A DNA stretch of 49,566 nucleotides from a virus (IMGVR_UViG_3300020156_000209:1-49566); one strand, 5' to 3'. Counted from the stretch's first letter, positions 40,147 to 48,676 are shown. The notes: a model not told the origin generated them from the sequence alone. A program made the numbers and translations.

Positions 40147-40243
40147 ATGGAAGCGGATCCTCATTAATTATCGCCTCCGGGCGAGGGATTCCTGTAACCA
40201 AAATTCGACGCGGTGCAGCGCGAAATAACACGGAGAACTAACG

Positions 40244-40774
40244 ATGTCCTTTATTCAAACCCTGAGCGGTAAGCATTTTGATTACCTGAACGCGCAAACA
40301 GACGATGTTGATATTGAGGACATCGCTACTGCCCTGTCCAATATTTGCCGTTTTGCCGGTCACCTGCCGGAGTTTTACAGCGTGGCGCAGCACTCCGTTC
40401 TGTGCAGCCTGATCGTCCCGGCGGAATACGCCTTTGAAGCGTTGCTGCACGATGCAGCTGAAGCTTATTGTCTGGACATGCCCGCGCCTTTAAAAGCGCT
40501 GCTGCCGGAGTATCGCCGCATCGAAACACAAGTGGATGACCTGATCCGCAGTAAGTTCGGTCTCCCGCTTAACCAATCTACCGCCGTTAAATATGCAGAT
40601 CTGGTCATGCTGGCAACCGAGCGCCGGGATCTGGAAATCGACAACGGTAAGCACTGGCCGATTCTCGAAGGCATACCTGCATCCGACCTCATCCAGATCA
40701 ATCCACTGCGCCCGGGTCAGGCCTATGGCCTGTTCTTGAACCGCTTCAATGAACTGAGCGAGGCGCGCCAATGA
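40244..40774 (+). CDS. HD-domain protein, YfdR-like
   Basis: A 176-residue HD-superfamily hydrolase (5'-nucleotidase-like). Metal residues are in VAQHSVLCSLI, ALLHDAAEAYCLDM and KYADLVMLATERRDL. The same family includes E. coli YfdR, reported to bind DnaA and dampen host replication initiation. It could act on nucleotides or on host replication. Ribosome site GGAGA. Confidence 0.88.
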   Translation: MSFIQTLSGKHFDYLNAQTDDVDIEDIATALSNICRFAGHLPEFYSVAQHSVLCSLIVPAEYAFEALLHDAAEAYCLDMPAPLKALLPEYRRIETQVDDLIRSKFGLPLNQSTAVKYADLVMLATERRDLEIDNGKHWPILEGIPASDLIQINPLRPGQAYGLFLNRFNELSEARQ

Positions 40775-41283
40775 AAGAGCAACTGGCAAAAATGACCATT
40801 ATTGAGCTGGTCAGAACGGCACACAGCTACTCTACCAGCATCAAGCAGACTGGCGTTTATTCTGAGCTGGTACGGGAAATGGCCTCTCGGTTGGAGGCGC
40901 TAAATTTGGCGCATATTGGCTCAATGGCTGCGCTGGAAGCCGCAGAGAAGCGTAACGCAGAGTTGGAGCGCGAAAAGGATTATATCCGCAAGCGCTATCA
41001 GGAACTGGATCTGCTAATCGGGAAAAACATTCTTGTCATGCAAGCCGCCATTATCGACTGGCAGGGTACCGGCGACGCTAAAAATGGGTTGGCGTGGATT
41101 TATAACACGTTGTTTGGCCCCGGCGAATTACCAGATGAAGCGGAAAAAGACGCGCAAGCCTACTTTGACCGCAAATATGCTCCGATTGATGAAGAACTCA
41201 TGAAGCTTCATCAGTGGTTTTGGGAGCAACGCGAGGCTGAGCGCGCCGCTGTCAAATTGCAGATCGAGGGGGAGATTCTATGA
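40771..41283 (+). CDS. Coiled-coil hypothetical early protein
   Basis: A 170-residue helical protein, probable coiled coil at about 45-80 (LEAAEKRNAELEREKDYIRK), C-terminus rich in Glu and Trp. Overlaps both neighbours by four bases. Similar Ea-type early genes are common between recombination genes and int. Function unknown. Confidence 0.8.
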   Translation: MKEQLAKMTIIELVRTAHSYSTSIKQTGVYSELVREMASRLEALNLAHIGSMAALEAAEKRNAELEREKDYIRKRYQELDLLIGKNILVMQAAIIDWQGTGDAKNGLAWIYNTLFGPGELPDEAEKDAQAYFDRKYAPIDEELMKLHQWFWEQREAERAAVKLQIEGEIL

Positions 41284-42362
41284 GCACCAACATGACACAC
41301 TACTTCGAGTTTCCGGCTTCGAGGGGATTACAGGGCGGCACGCTCACTCTGTTGATGTCCGTCCCTGGCCGCACTCTGGCGCGCGTACTGGCTTCCGATA
41401 ACGTGGGCAGCACCCTTGAGCGCTCCCAGCGTGAGATCAACCCAGCCCGCGTGCGGAAGTTTTACGAATACCTGGTGAACGCTCATGAGAATAAAGAGCC
41501 GTACATCATTCCGCCGCTGGTAGGTAACTGCAACTCAGAGATCGAGTTCGAAGAGTTCGGTAATACTAACGTCGGCGTGGTGCGCTTCCCAATGGACGCG
41601 GAGATCAAGCTGTTTGATGGCCAGCACCGCGCTGCAGGTATTGCCGAGTTTTGCCGTAAAGTTGGCGAGCCGATTAGCGTTCCCCTGATGCTGACGCATC
41701 AGTTGCCACTAAAAACGCGCCAGCAGTTTTTTTCCGACATCAACAACAACGTGTCGAAGCCGTCGGCGGCCATCAATATGGCGTATGACGGACGCAACGA
41801 AACAGCTCAAAGCATGGTGTCGTTCCTGACCTCTCACTCCGTTTTTTCTGAGATCGTCGACTTCGAGCACAATATTGTGCCGGGCAAAAGCGACCTCTGG
41901 GTCAGCTTCAAAGCCCTTAGCGATGCGACTGCCAAATTTATTAACGCTGGCAAAGAGCCGCCGCGTCAGGAAGACGTGCATGATATCTGGCAGAGCTGGA
42001 TTGGCCTGACCGGCATTGACTGGGTGCGCAATGGTACCAATCAGGCGGAATATAAGCGGGAGTACATCCAGTTCCACGCAGTGATGATTAACGCATTCGG
42101 CTATGCCATTCAGTCCCTGCTTGGCCAGTACCATCCTCGCGGAATCGTGCTGATGCTGGAAGAGCTGGCGATGAACTCTACCGCGGCGGAACTGGAAGAT
42201 TTCTTCTTCATCTCGAACTGGGGAGGTATCTGCGCTAATACCGAAAAAGAGCGGCCGACTGTCATTGCAAGCGTGGCCGCACAAAAAGCTGCAGCTGCAC
42301 GCCTGGCTGCTGTCATCGCCAGTAAGTCTTTTAAGGCAGCTGATACCAGAGGTGCAGCGTGA
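41280..42362 (+). CDS. DndB-like DGQHR-domain protein
   Basis: A 360-residue protein with the signature KLFDGQHRAAGIAEFC and the following FSDINNNVSKPSAA, both marks of the DGQHR/DndB family. DndB itself regulates DNA phosphorothioation operons, but no dnd genes are present here. Ala-rich C-terminus. It is coupled by overlaps to the coiled-coil gene before and a methyltransferase after. A role in DNA modification sensing or counter-defence is inference. Confidence 0.82.
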   Translation: MSTNMTHYFEFPASRGLQGGTLTLLMSVPGRTLARVLASDNVGSTLERSQREINPARVRKFYEYLVNAHENKEPYIIPPLVGNCNSEIEFEEFGNTNVGVVRFPMDAEIKLFDGQHRAAGIAEFCRKVGEPISVPLMLTHQLPLKTRQQFFSDINNNVSKPSAAINMAYDGRNETAQSMVSFLTSHSVFSEIVDFEHNIVPGKSDLWVSFKALSDATAKFINAGKEPPRQEDVHDIWQSWIGLTGIDWVRNGTNQAEYKREYIQFHAVMINAFGYAIQSLLGQYHPRGIVLMLEELAMNSTAAELEDFFFISNWGGICANTEKERPTVIASVAAQKAAAARLAAVIASKSFKAADTRGAA

Positions 42363-42844
42363 CAGATAACGCAACCATCCTCGACATGTGCTGTGGCAGC
42401 CGCATGTTCTGGTTCGATAAAGAAGATCCCCGCGCCGTGTTCAGCGATATCCGCGCCGAAGAGCATACCCTTAGTGATGGCCGCCACCTGGTGATCAGCC
42501 CGGACGTGATCGCCGACTTTCGCGCGCTGCCGTTTACAGATGAGGTTTTCCCGGTTGTGCTGTTCGACCCGCCCCATTTGGAGCGAGCCGGCGAGAATAG
42601 CTGGATGCGGAAAAAGTATGGCGCACTGGATAAGACCACCTGGCGCGACGACCTGCGCGCTGGTTTCGCAGAGGCTTTCCGCGTGCTGCGGCCACTCGGC
42701 GTACTCGTCTTTAAATGGAACGAAACGCAGATCCCGGTAAGCCAGGTAATAGCGCTGACAGACGTTAAACCGGTTATTTGGCAGCGCACCGGCAAGGGCG
42801 ACAAAACGCACTGGATTATTTTTGTGAAAAGGGGTGCGGCATGA
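42359..42844 (+). CDS. SAM-dependent methyltransferase
   Basis: A 161-residue class I methyltransferase, GTG start overlapping the previous stop (GTGA). Motif I is ILDMCCGSRMFWFD; the catalytic-type motif is VVLFDPPHLE; then FRVLRPLGVLVFKWNE. The DPPH motif resembles amino-group DNA methylases, so DNA or RNA could be the substrate. Confidence 0.82.
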   Translation: MTDNATILDMCCGSRMFWFDKEDPRAVFSDIRAEEHTLSDGRHLVISPDVIADFRALPFTDEVFPVVLFDPPHLERAGENSWMRKKYGALDKTTWRDDLRAGFAEAFRVLRPLGVLVFKWNETQIPVSQVIALTDVKPVIWQRTGKGDKTHWIIFVKRGAA

Positions 42845-42984
42845 CAAGCATGTGCATGGGCGGTACACCCTTAAAGCTGTTTTTAGCGAATACAGCTTAT
42901 TCACTGTTAATGACGGGAGCGGTTAAGAAGTCAAAGTACGTTTCGGCAATCTGGCAGCTGTTAATTCCTGCCACCAGCCAATAA
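42841..42984 (+). CDS. Small hypothetical protein (47 aa)
   Basis: Starts at the ATGA overlap with the methyltransferase stop: MTSMCMGGTPLKLFLANTAY. Weakly hydrophobic in the middle. The tight coupling supports translation; function unknown. Confidence 0.55.
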   Translation: MTSMCMGGTPLKLFLANTAYSLLMTGAVKKSKYVSAIWQLLIPATSQ

Positions 42985-43027
42985 TGTTAAACGCCCGGGT
43001 GCAGCCGGGCTAAGTGGAGAGATAGCC

Positions 43028-43234
43028 ATGTCCAAACTAATGAAGGCGAGCCTCTGGGGTAAACGAGAATTCGAAGCTGGATCCGTACCTGACAATCGCA
43101 CAATTAAACGCTGGGTTGAAAATGGTGTTTTACTTGGGCGGGTTGTAGATGGTGGGGTTTGGGTATGCTCTTCTGAAAAATGGGGCGTCGACTCGTTTAT
43201 CAATCAGGAAGTACGCCGTTTAATTGAGGACTGA
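43028..43234 (+). CDS. xis: Excisionase (Xis)
   Basis: A 68-residue winged-helix protein (LMKASLWGKREFEAGSVPDN, TIKRWVENGVLLGRVVDGGV). Size, motif and position directly before the integrase identify a recombination directionality factor. Confidence 0.88.
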   Translation: MSKLMKASLWGKREFEAGSVPDNRTIKRWVENGVLLGRVVDGGVWVCSSEKWGVDSFINQEVRRLIED

Positions 43235-43236
43235 TC

Positions 43237-44415
43237 ATGGCGGCAAGGCCAAGAAAAAGAGAATACCGGCATCTACCAGATTTTCTTTTTTTCGATAAAG
43301 ATCGGGGCGTATATAAATTCACCCTCGTCACCGGCAAAAAGAAAACTCTCGGCAAGGATCGGGTAATGGCGATCGCTATTGCCCGTGAATATAACGCCAG
43401 GATGCGGCCAGAAAGCATCCCTACCATCGATGGACTCATCAGAGAATCAGGTGGTATCAATGGTGAAGCGTTGCCATTTTCAGATCATGTCGAGCATATT
43501 TTGGAGAGGGCGATAAAAGACGAACGGCCATCTGACAGCACGCTGGAAGATTGGAGAAACGATGCATTACGCGTTAAGCAATTTTTCGTCAATATTCCGG
43601 CCTGTGATATTGAGCTTGAGCATGTGAATGCGTTTATTAACGAGTTCCATGCTGATGCGTCGGCGAACGTCCAGAACAGAAAGGTGAGCTTCCTTAAAAA
43701 GTTATTCTCATATGCTGTCGATGAATCGCTGATGATGGATAACCCGGCGACCCGCAAAAAGATGCGTCGGGTGGATGAGAAGGCGCGTCAGCGTTTATCA
43801 CTGGATAGCTTTAAGGCCATTCACAGGGCTGCTGATCTCTGGTTAAAAACGGCCATGGATCTGGCTATGCAAACGACACACGCGCGACTTGAGGTTTCTC
43901 GGATCCGCTATTCCATAAAGGAACCAAAAAATGGTGTGTGCGGATGCGTCTGGCTCGATACGCCAGAAAATGGGCTGTATGGCACACTTTATATTCACCG
44001 TCAAAAAGTACAGAAGAAAGAAGCCTCACATGTGGCTATCCCGATCGGTGAAGAACTGAAAAGGATCATTGATAATAGCCGCGATAATATCGCCAGTCCG
44101 TTCGTCGTTCACCGGATCCCGGAAAGGAATGTGAAGCCAAGCAAAGAGGTAACTCACCCAACCCAAGTGGCCCCGGACTATTTAAGTCGGGCATTTTCAG
44201 CTGTTCGGGACGATCTCCATCTTTACGATCACCTGGCAGTGAAAGAGAGGCCTACCTTCCACGAGATACGAGCTTTGGCAGCTTTTCTTTTCGATAAAAG
44301 CGGCATCGATCCACAGGGGCGCATGGCTCATAGTGATGCAAAATCCACGAAGATCTATACCCAAAACCATATTGACTGGGTAGTGGTGCCTCACGGCGAA
44401 ATTAAGACTGGCTGA
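43237..44415 (+). CDS. int: Tyrosine integrase
   Basis: A 392-residue phage integrase. The N-terminal arm-binding domain (REYRHLPDFLFFDKDRGVYK) is followed by a core-binding domain and a catalytic domain with Arg in THARLEVSRI, HxxR in PTFHEIRALAAFLF, His in MAHSDAKSTK and the nucleophile Tyr in KIYTQNH. It ends about 140 bases before the att core. Confidence 0.95.
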   Translation: MAARPRKREYRHLPDFLFFDKDRGVYKFTLVTGKKKTLGKDRVMAIAIAREYNARMRPESIPTIDGLIRESGGINGEALPFSDHVEHILERAIKDERPSDSTLEDWRNDALRVKQFFVNIPACDIELEHVNAFINEFHADASANVQNRKVSFLKKLFSYAVDESLMMDNPATRKKMRRVDEKARQRLSLDSFKAIHRAADLWLKTAMDLAMQTTHARLEVSRIRYSIKEPKNGVCGCVWLDTPENGLYGTLYIHRQKVQKKEASHVAIPIGEELKRIIDNSRDNIASPFVVHRIPERNVKPSKEVTHPTQVAPDYLSRAFSAVRDDLHLYDHLAVKERPTFHEIRALAAFLFDKSGIDPQGRMAHSDAKSTKIYTQNHIDWVVVPHGEIKTG

Positions 44416-44484
44416 CCTCAAAACCATGGGGATAAACAAGCCCTAACTTATTGATGTATAACGTGCCGATTTTGCATTTTTTGC

Positions 44485-44502
44485 ACTGTTTGTTTATACA
44501 GT
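44485..44502. promoter_or_regulatory. LexA-like box between int and attP
   Basis: ACTGTTTGTTTATACAGT (CTG-N10-CAG). Lies in the arm region of attP. No gene obviously starts here, so the role is unclear and chance is possible. Confidence 0.4.
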
Positions 44503-44555
44503 CAAACCATCATCAACACCAGACATGGCGCGGCTTACAGCGTATTGAAAGCGGT

Positions 44556-44603
44556 GTCATGGGGTGTCGGGGGTCGGAGGTTCAAATCCTCTCGTGCCGA
44601 CCA
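44556..44603 (+). other. attP core: 3' part of tRNA-Pro (GGG)
   Basis: These 48 bases match, from my knowledge of the gene, the 3' part of enterobacterial proL including the anticodon region (CATGGGGTG), T arm (GGAGGTTCAAATCCTCT) and GTGCCGACCA end. The 5' half of a tRNA is absent (no CGGCAC strand to pair with GTGCCG). So it is an integration core that would rebuild the tRNA on insertion. Phage genes flank it on both sides. Confidence 0.85.
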
Positions 44604-44614
44604 AGAAACCTCAG

Positions 44615-44644
44615 AAAAACCAGCCTCTTAAGGCTGGTTTTTTT
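44615..44644. terminator. Terminator behind the tRNA 3' part
   Basis: CCAGCCT-CTTA-AGGCTGG with A-run before and seven T after. After integration it would end tRNA transcription before the antisense umuC. Confidence 0.85.
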
Positions 44645-44709
44645 ATGCCTGAAATTTGCCAGGGGAATTACTGGGGAATAATGGGGGAAAAACCCCCGAC
44701 GATTTACAG

Positions 44710-45978
44710 TTAGTGCGCCCTGACGATCGGCAAATCTGACCACCTCGTCGTATAGCATGGAGACAGCATTTCTCTCTTCATCTGCCATGCTGGCTGGACG
44801 CCCTGTCCGGCAAAATAGAGCGTGCCCCTGCCCTGTTTGTTGAGCCGGTCCATCAGCGTCATCAGCGCGTCGCTGTCGGCCCGCGGCGAGTTGTCATCAA
44901 ACAGATTGAGCTGCGCCACGCCCTGGCTGAAAAAATCGCCCAGCATGATCCCCGCTTTCTGGTACCGGTGGCCATCGCGCCATATGGCATCCAAACAGCG
45001 CGTGGCCGCCGCGATAATGTCACGGGTGTCCTGTGTCGGTGTCAGCAGTTTCGTGCCAACGTTGTTGCCGTAGTAAGGCTCGTTCAGCGCAAAGGGCGAT
45101 GTTTTCACGAATGCGGAAATATACCGGCAGTACTGGCGTTCACTGCGCAGCTTTTCCGCTGCCCGGGCCGCATAAGAACAAATTGCCTGGCGCATTTCTT
45201 CGTACCCGGTGATCCGTTCGCCAAACGATCGGGAGCAGACAATTTCCTGCTTCGCCGGTGCAAATTCTTCCAGTTCCAGACAAGACTCGCCGCGGAGCTC
45301 GCGCACCGTTCGTTCGAGCACGACGTTGAAGTGTTTCCTGATGAACCGAATATCCGTGTCCGCCAGCTGGAGCGCTTTGCTGATCCCCATTGCCTCGAGC
45401 TTTTTGGCTATCCGCCTGCCGACGCCCCACACTTCCTCGACCGGCATCAGCGCCATTAAACGGCGCTGGCGCTCAACGTTCGATAAATCGACCACGCCCC
45501 CGGTCTGGGGATACTCTTTCGCGGCCCGGTTAGCCAGCTTGGCCAGCGTCTTCGTCTGGGCGATCCCGACGCCGCAGCGCAGGCGTGTGTTGCGCCAGAC
45601 GGTATCTCGGATCTCACGTCCAAAATCGCCCAGGTCACGACAATTGCGCACGCCGGTCAGATCACAAAAGGCCTCATCGATTGAGTAAACCTCCACGCGC
45701 GGGCATATTTCTTCGAGAGTGGTCATCACGCGCTGCGACATATCGCCATAGAGCTCGTAATTACTCGAGAACGCGAGCAACGGCTGCGGGAAAGGCGTCT
45801 CGCGCAGCTGGAACCACGGCGTGCCCATTTTTATGCCGAGCTTTTTAGCTTCGGCGGATCGGGCAATGACACAGCCGTCATTGTTGCTCAGTACCACGAT
45901 CGGCCGCCCGGCCAGATCGGGGCGAAATGCAGTTTCGCAACTCGCATAAAACGAGTTCATATCAACGAGGGCGAACAT
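44710..45978 (-). CDS. umuC: DNA polymerase V catalytic subunit UmuC
   Basis: A 422-residue Y-family polymerase, the same length as E. coli UmuC. The start MFALVDMNSFYASCETAFRP and catalytic SIDEAFCDLTG motif are intact. It overlaps umuD by 17 bases and shares its LexA-controlled promoter. A phage-borne pol V raises mutagenic repair in the lysogen during SOS. Confidence 0.95.
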   Translation of the reverse strand: MFALVDMNSFYASCETAFRPDLAGRPIVVLSNNDGCVIARSAEAKKLGIKMGTPWFQLRETPFPQPLLAFSSNYELYGDMSQRVMTTLEEICPRVEVYSIDEAFCDLTGVRNCRDLGDFGREIRDTVWRNTRLRCGVGIAQTKTLAKLANRAAKEYPQTGGVVDLSNVERQRRLMALMPVEEVWGVGRRIAKKLEAMGISKALQLADTDIRFIRKHFNVVLERTVRELRGESCLELEEFAPAKQEIVCSRSFGERITGYEEMRQAICSYAARAAEKLRSERQYCRYISAFVKTSPFALNEPYYGNNVGTKLLTPTQDTRDIIAAATRCLDAIWRDGHRYQKAGIMLGDFFSQGVAQLNLFDDNSPRADSDALMTLMDRLNKQGRGTLYFAGQGVQPAWQMKREMLSPCYTTRWSDLPIVRAH

Positions 45979-46399
45979 TGCGGTGCATCGTGTTGATGAC
46001 AGAAATGACAACGCCGGCGATGTCTAACCCGTCGGCGTCATAAATTGGGATCGGAGGGTATGCTGGATTCTCAGCCAGCAGTTGAGGCACCGGGTGCGTC
46101 ACCAGTCTTTTGACGGTGAATTCACCTCCAAGATTGGCAACGACAATATCGTTATGCTGGGGAGTAAGGCTGAAGTCCACGAGAAGGAATGAGCCGTCGA
46201 GAATACCGGCGCCGATCATGGAATCACCTGACACGCGCAGGGTATATGTCGAAGACGGATGGGGAATAAGATGCGACACCAGATCGATGCCGCTCTCGAT
46301 ATAATCAGCGGCAGGGCTGGGGAAGCCTGCAGAAACGAGATCCCCGTAAATGGGGATCTGTACCGGAACGTCCGGAAAAATAAGGCGTTGTAGTTGCAT
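45962..46399 (-). CDS. umuD: Pol V accessory protein UmuD
   Basis: A 145-residue S24 protein. Self-cleavage site Ala24-Gly25 (LVSAGFPSP), Ser60 (SGDSM) and Lys97 (FTVKRL) fall at the E. coli UmuD positions. Confidence 0.95.
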   Translation of the reverse strand: MQLQRLIFPDVPVQIPIYGDLVSAGFPSPAADYIESGIDLVSHLIPHPSSTYTLRVSGDSMIGAGILDGSFLLVDFSLTPQHNDIVVANLGGEFTVKRLVTHPVPQLLAENPAYPPIPIYDADGLDIAGVVISVINTMHRNVRPR

Positions 46400-46420
46400 A
46401 TTATTACCTCCCTTGTAACT

Positions 46421-46440
46421 TACTGTGTATATATACAGTA
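46421..46440. promoter_or_regulatory. LexA box of umuDC
   Basis: TACTGTGTATATATACAGTA, near-perfect SOS box 22 bases before the umuD start. Confidence 0.9.
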
Positions 46441-46576
46441 GTTTTATTCAGGAAGGTGCGCAAGAGTATGCCGTAGCATTCTCTGCTCAAGGCTTCACCG
46501 CTTCGTTTGTAAGTTTCTCTCTCCCATGAAATTATGTCTTTTGTAAATTTTCCTTTTAGTATTCAAGTGCACATAA

Positions 46577-47134
46577 TTACACCTGTTTAGAGGCAGGGAA
46601 TTTCTTATACAGAGTACACACGGCAACATCATAGATAATCGCGACCTGCTTTCTGTTCACGCCGTTTTCTATAAGCCTACCCACCTGCGCCCATTGATCT
46701 GCTGATAATTTCGGGCGGCGTCCCCCTATTCGCCCTTTTGCGCGAGCCGCTGCCAGCCCAGCACGGGTTCGCTCAACGATAAGTTCCCTTTCCATTTCTG
46801 CCAGGGCAGACATGATGTGAAATATAAATCGTCCCATCGGGCTGGACGTGTCTATGCTGTCGGTGAGGCTACGGAAATGAACCCCTCTTTGTCGGAGTTC
46901 GTCCACCAACAAAACCAGATTTCGCATGCTGCGTCCCAGGCGATCCAATTTCCAGACCACCAGTGTATCGCCCTCTTGTAATGCCCGAAGCAACCTTTTA
47001 AGCGCTGGCCGATTAGCAACGGTACCGCTCATTTTGTCTTCGAATATCTGCTCACATCCTGCGCGTTCGAGCGCCTGCCGCTGGAGATCGGTGTTTTGGT
47101 CATTTGTTGATACCCTGACGTAGCCAATTTGCAT
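46577..47134 (-). CDS. DNA invertase, Gin/Cin type serine recombinase
   Basis: A 185-residue small serine recombinase very close to Mu Gin: MQIGYVRVSTNDQNTDLQRQ with catalytic Ser9, VVWKLDRLGRSM, SLTDSIDTSSPMGRF, GRIGGRRPKL and a C-terminal helix-turn-helix (NRKQVAIIYDVAVCTLYKKF). It adjoins the fibre cassettes, transcribed away from them. Family members need the host Fis protein and an enhancer, often inside the 5' end of the invertase gene; I cannot confirm one here. Confidence 0.95.
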   Translation of the reverse strand: MQIGYVRVSTNDQNTDLQRQALERAGCEQIFEDKMSGTVANRPALKRLLRALQEGDTLVVWKLDRLGRSMRNLVLLVDELRQRGVHFRSLTDSIDTSSPMGRFIFHIMSALAEMERELIVERTRAGLAAARAKGRIGGRRPKLSADQWAQVGRLIENGVNRKQVAIIYDVAVCTLYKKFPASKQV

Positions 47135-47199
47135 GAATATTAATCACCTTCTTTATTGTAAAAATCAGGTGACGTTATCGGAATGAGGCTAATAAAACA

Positions 47200-47225
47200 T
47201 TATATAAAACGTCGGTTTAGGAACA
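47200..47225. other. Invertase crossover site 2
   Basis: Core TCGGTTTAGG with the TC dinucleotide at 47212-47213, inverted relative to site 1. It begins cassette 1. Confidence 0.7.
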
Positions 47226-47312
47226 TCTGCATTAAAGAACCTGCAGCCCGGCTCTCTGGAAGATAAAACGTCGGGTTCGGTACTGCAGGTCGGGTCCTTT
47301 GGTTTAGGTGCT
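47212..47312. repeat. Inverted repeat IR-A, right copy
   Basis: Exact reverse complement of window bases 1-101. Confidence 0.95.
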
Positions 47313-48026
47313 GAAGCACCAGCCATTATCGCGAATGATGCTAATCAGGTTACTGCTTATAACGGCTTTGTGTCTGCCGCAGGCGCTAATAGCACGAACT
47401 GGGTTAACGCTTATGGGCCAATGCTTGTCATGAGGCGAATTACAGCCGTAGCGCAGATGCAGGTAACATCAACCGGCGGTCTGGCGTCACGCTACGGAAC
47501 AGCAACGGACATGACGCTGAATAACAACGGTACCTGGTGTGTCCACTGGCATGACAGAAACACTACCATTGATTCGAATGGTTTTATTAAGCGAGCCTCT
47601 CCGATAGTGAAGCTTTTCAACGACGGTAGCAGTGAAGTGAATGATGAATCAGAAGGTTGCTCTGTTTCGCGTGTTGACGTTGGGCAGTATTTGATTAAGG
47701 GCTGTATGGGATTAAATGCTGATGTAGGCTGGGGCGGCATCGATGGCGGATTTGAAATACCGTCGGACCGCAACAAACAGCCGCTGATCTGGCTTGATTA
47801 TGAAGTAAATGCTGACGGTTCAGTCTTGGTTAAAACCTATCACCGAACGTATCCAACAGCTCCAGCATTTGCCAGAAACGAACTGGAAGGTTTCAGTGAC
47901 GGTGATCCGGTTGATATACCTCGTGACCAATTTGTGTCCGTTCGTGTCCAAATGCCTGATGATTCCTTATACAACCAAAAAATACGTGCTGCAGAGATAT
48001 ATCTGCATGTTGACGTTGGCGAATAA
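47214..48026 (+). CDS. Silent tail-fibre cassette 1 (C-terminal part)
   Basis: An open frame of 270 codons with no start of its own and a stop codon just upstream of the crossover site. It begins GLGTSALKNLQPGSLEDKTS, as the expressed fibre does. It continues with a beta-rich fibre body and a C-terminal domain (DVGQYLIKGCMGLN, DIPRDQFVSVRVQMPDDS, HVDVGE end) typical of phage side-fibre tips. Its last 99 bases, including the following crossover core, recur inverted at the right window edge. Inversion would fuse it to the N-terminus at 576. Confidence 0.85.
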   Translation, partial: GLGTSALKNLQPGSLEDKTSGSVLQVGSFGLGAEAPAIIANDANQVTAYNGFVSAAGANSTNWVNAYGPMLVMRRITAVAQMQVTSTGGLASRYGTATDMTLNNNGTWCVHWHDRNTTIDSNGFIKRASPIVKLFNDGSSEVNDESEGCSVSRVDVGQYLIKGCMGLNADVGWGGIDGGFEIPSDRNKQPLIWLDYEVNADGSVLVKTYHRTYPTAPAFARNELEGFSDGDPVDIPRDQFVSVRVQMPDDSLYNQKIRAAEIYLHVDVGE

Positions 48027-48039
48027 AGGTCGGTTTAGG
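47941..48039. repeat. Inverted repeat IR-B, left copy
   Basis: Exact reverse complement of 49468-49566 (99 bases). Codes the C-terminal end VRVQMPDDSLYNQKIRAAEI plus crossover site. Confidence 0.95.
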
Positions 48040-48043
48040 AAGT
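48018..48043. other. Invertase crossover site 3
   Basis: Core GGTCGGTTTAGG with TC at 48030-48031. Ends cassette 1 and begins cassette 2. Confidence 0.7.
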
Positions 48044-48676
48044 GCGGCCATTGAGAACGTTGGGACCTCAGGAGATGCTGTAGCAAAACTCAATGCAGCT
48101 AATACCTGGTCCTCTCCTCAGACGATTTCCAGCGTGTGTTATGTCTATGCCGGTAGTGGAGCGTACGCGCATTTCTGGGCACGTGATCAGGACTTAAATT
48201 CATCTCGAGGACTCCTTTTTTTCGCACCTTCTGATACCGGCCGGGCCAATCTCAGAGCGGATAAAAATAATGAGTCGGGTTACACCTTCACTTTTGACTA
48301 TGGGGGCACTTTCCAGGCGAAAACTGTGTCTCAAACATCTGATGCTGATAAAAAAGATAAAATTACCCCCATCGAAAACGCCCTTGAAAAAATAGATCAA
48401 CTTGATGGTGTCACTTTCTTGTGGGCTGAAAACGGCATGCCTTCCGCTGGTGTGATTGCTCAACAGCTTCTGAACGTATTACCGGAATGTGTTGGTTCTG
48501 TTTTTGATGATCAGGGTGATTTTGATGATGAAGGGCAGTTGGTCCGGGAACCCGATTTGACCAGACGGAGCTACTCTGTTGAATATAGCGGGCCTGTTGC
48601 TCTGTGCATCCAGGCCATAAAGGAGCTCAAAAAGAAGGTCTTGGAGTTGGAACAGAAAGTATCACCAACTGAATAA
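48032..48676 (+). CDS. Silent tail-fibre cassette 2 with S74 chaperone domain
   Basis: A 214-codon frame from the crossover site: GLGSAAIENVGTSGDAVAKL, then a short fibre body, then an endosialidase-type (Peptidase_S74) intramolecular chaperone (ADKKDKITPIENALEKIDQL, GVTFLWAENGMPSAGVIAQQ, YSGPVALCIQAIKELKKKV). Fibres with this domain trimerise, then cut it off. So the alternative fibre would mature in a different way from cassettes 1 and 3. Confidence 0.85.
   Translation, partial: GLGSAAIENVGTSGDAVAKLNAANTWSSPQTISSVCYVYAGSGAYAHFWARDQDLNSSRGLLFFAPSDTGRANLRADKNNESGYTFTFDYGGTFQAKTVSQTSDADKKDKITPIENALEKIDQLDGVTFLWAENGMPSAGVIAQQLLNVLPECVGSVFDDQGDFDDEGQLVREPDLTRRSYSVEYSGPVALCIQAIKELKKKVLELEQKVSPTE

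Noticed and set aside
42110-42904. 264-residue minus-strand frame
   Set aside because: Runs opposite the DndB-like and methyltransferase genes, which carry clear motifs.
44500-44603. Functional tRNA-Pro gene
   Set aside because: The acceptor and D arm 5' half are missing; only the 3' 48 bases match.
44451-44681. 76-residue plus-strand frame across attP
   Set aside because: It translates the tRNA fragment and terminator; no ribosome site.
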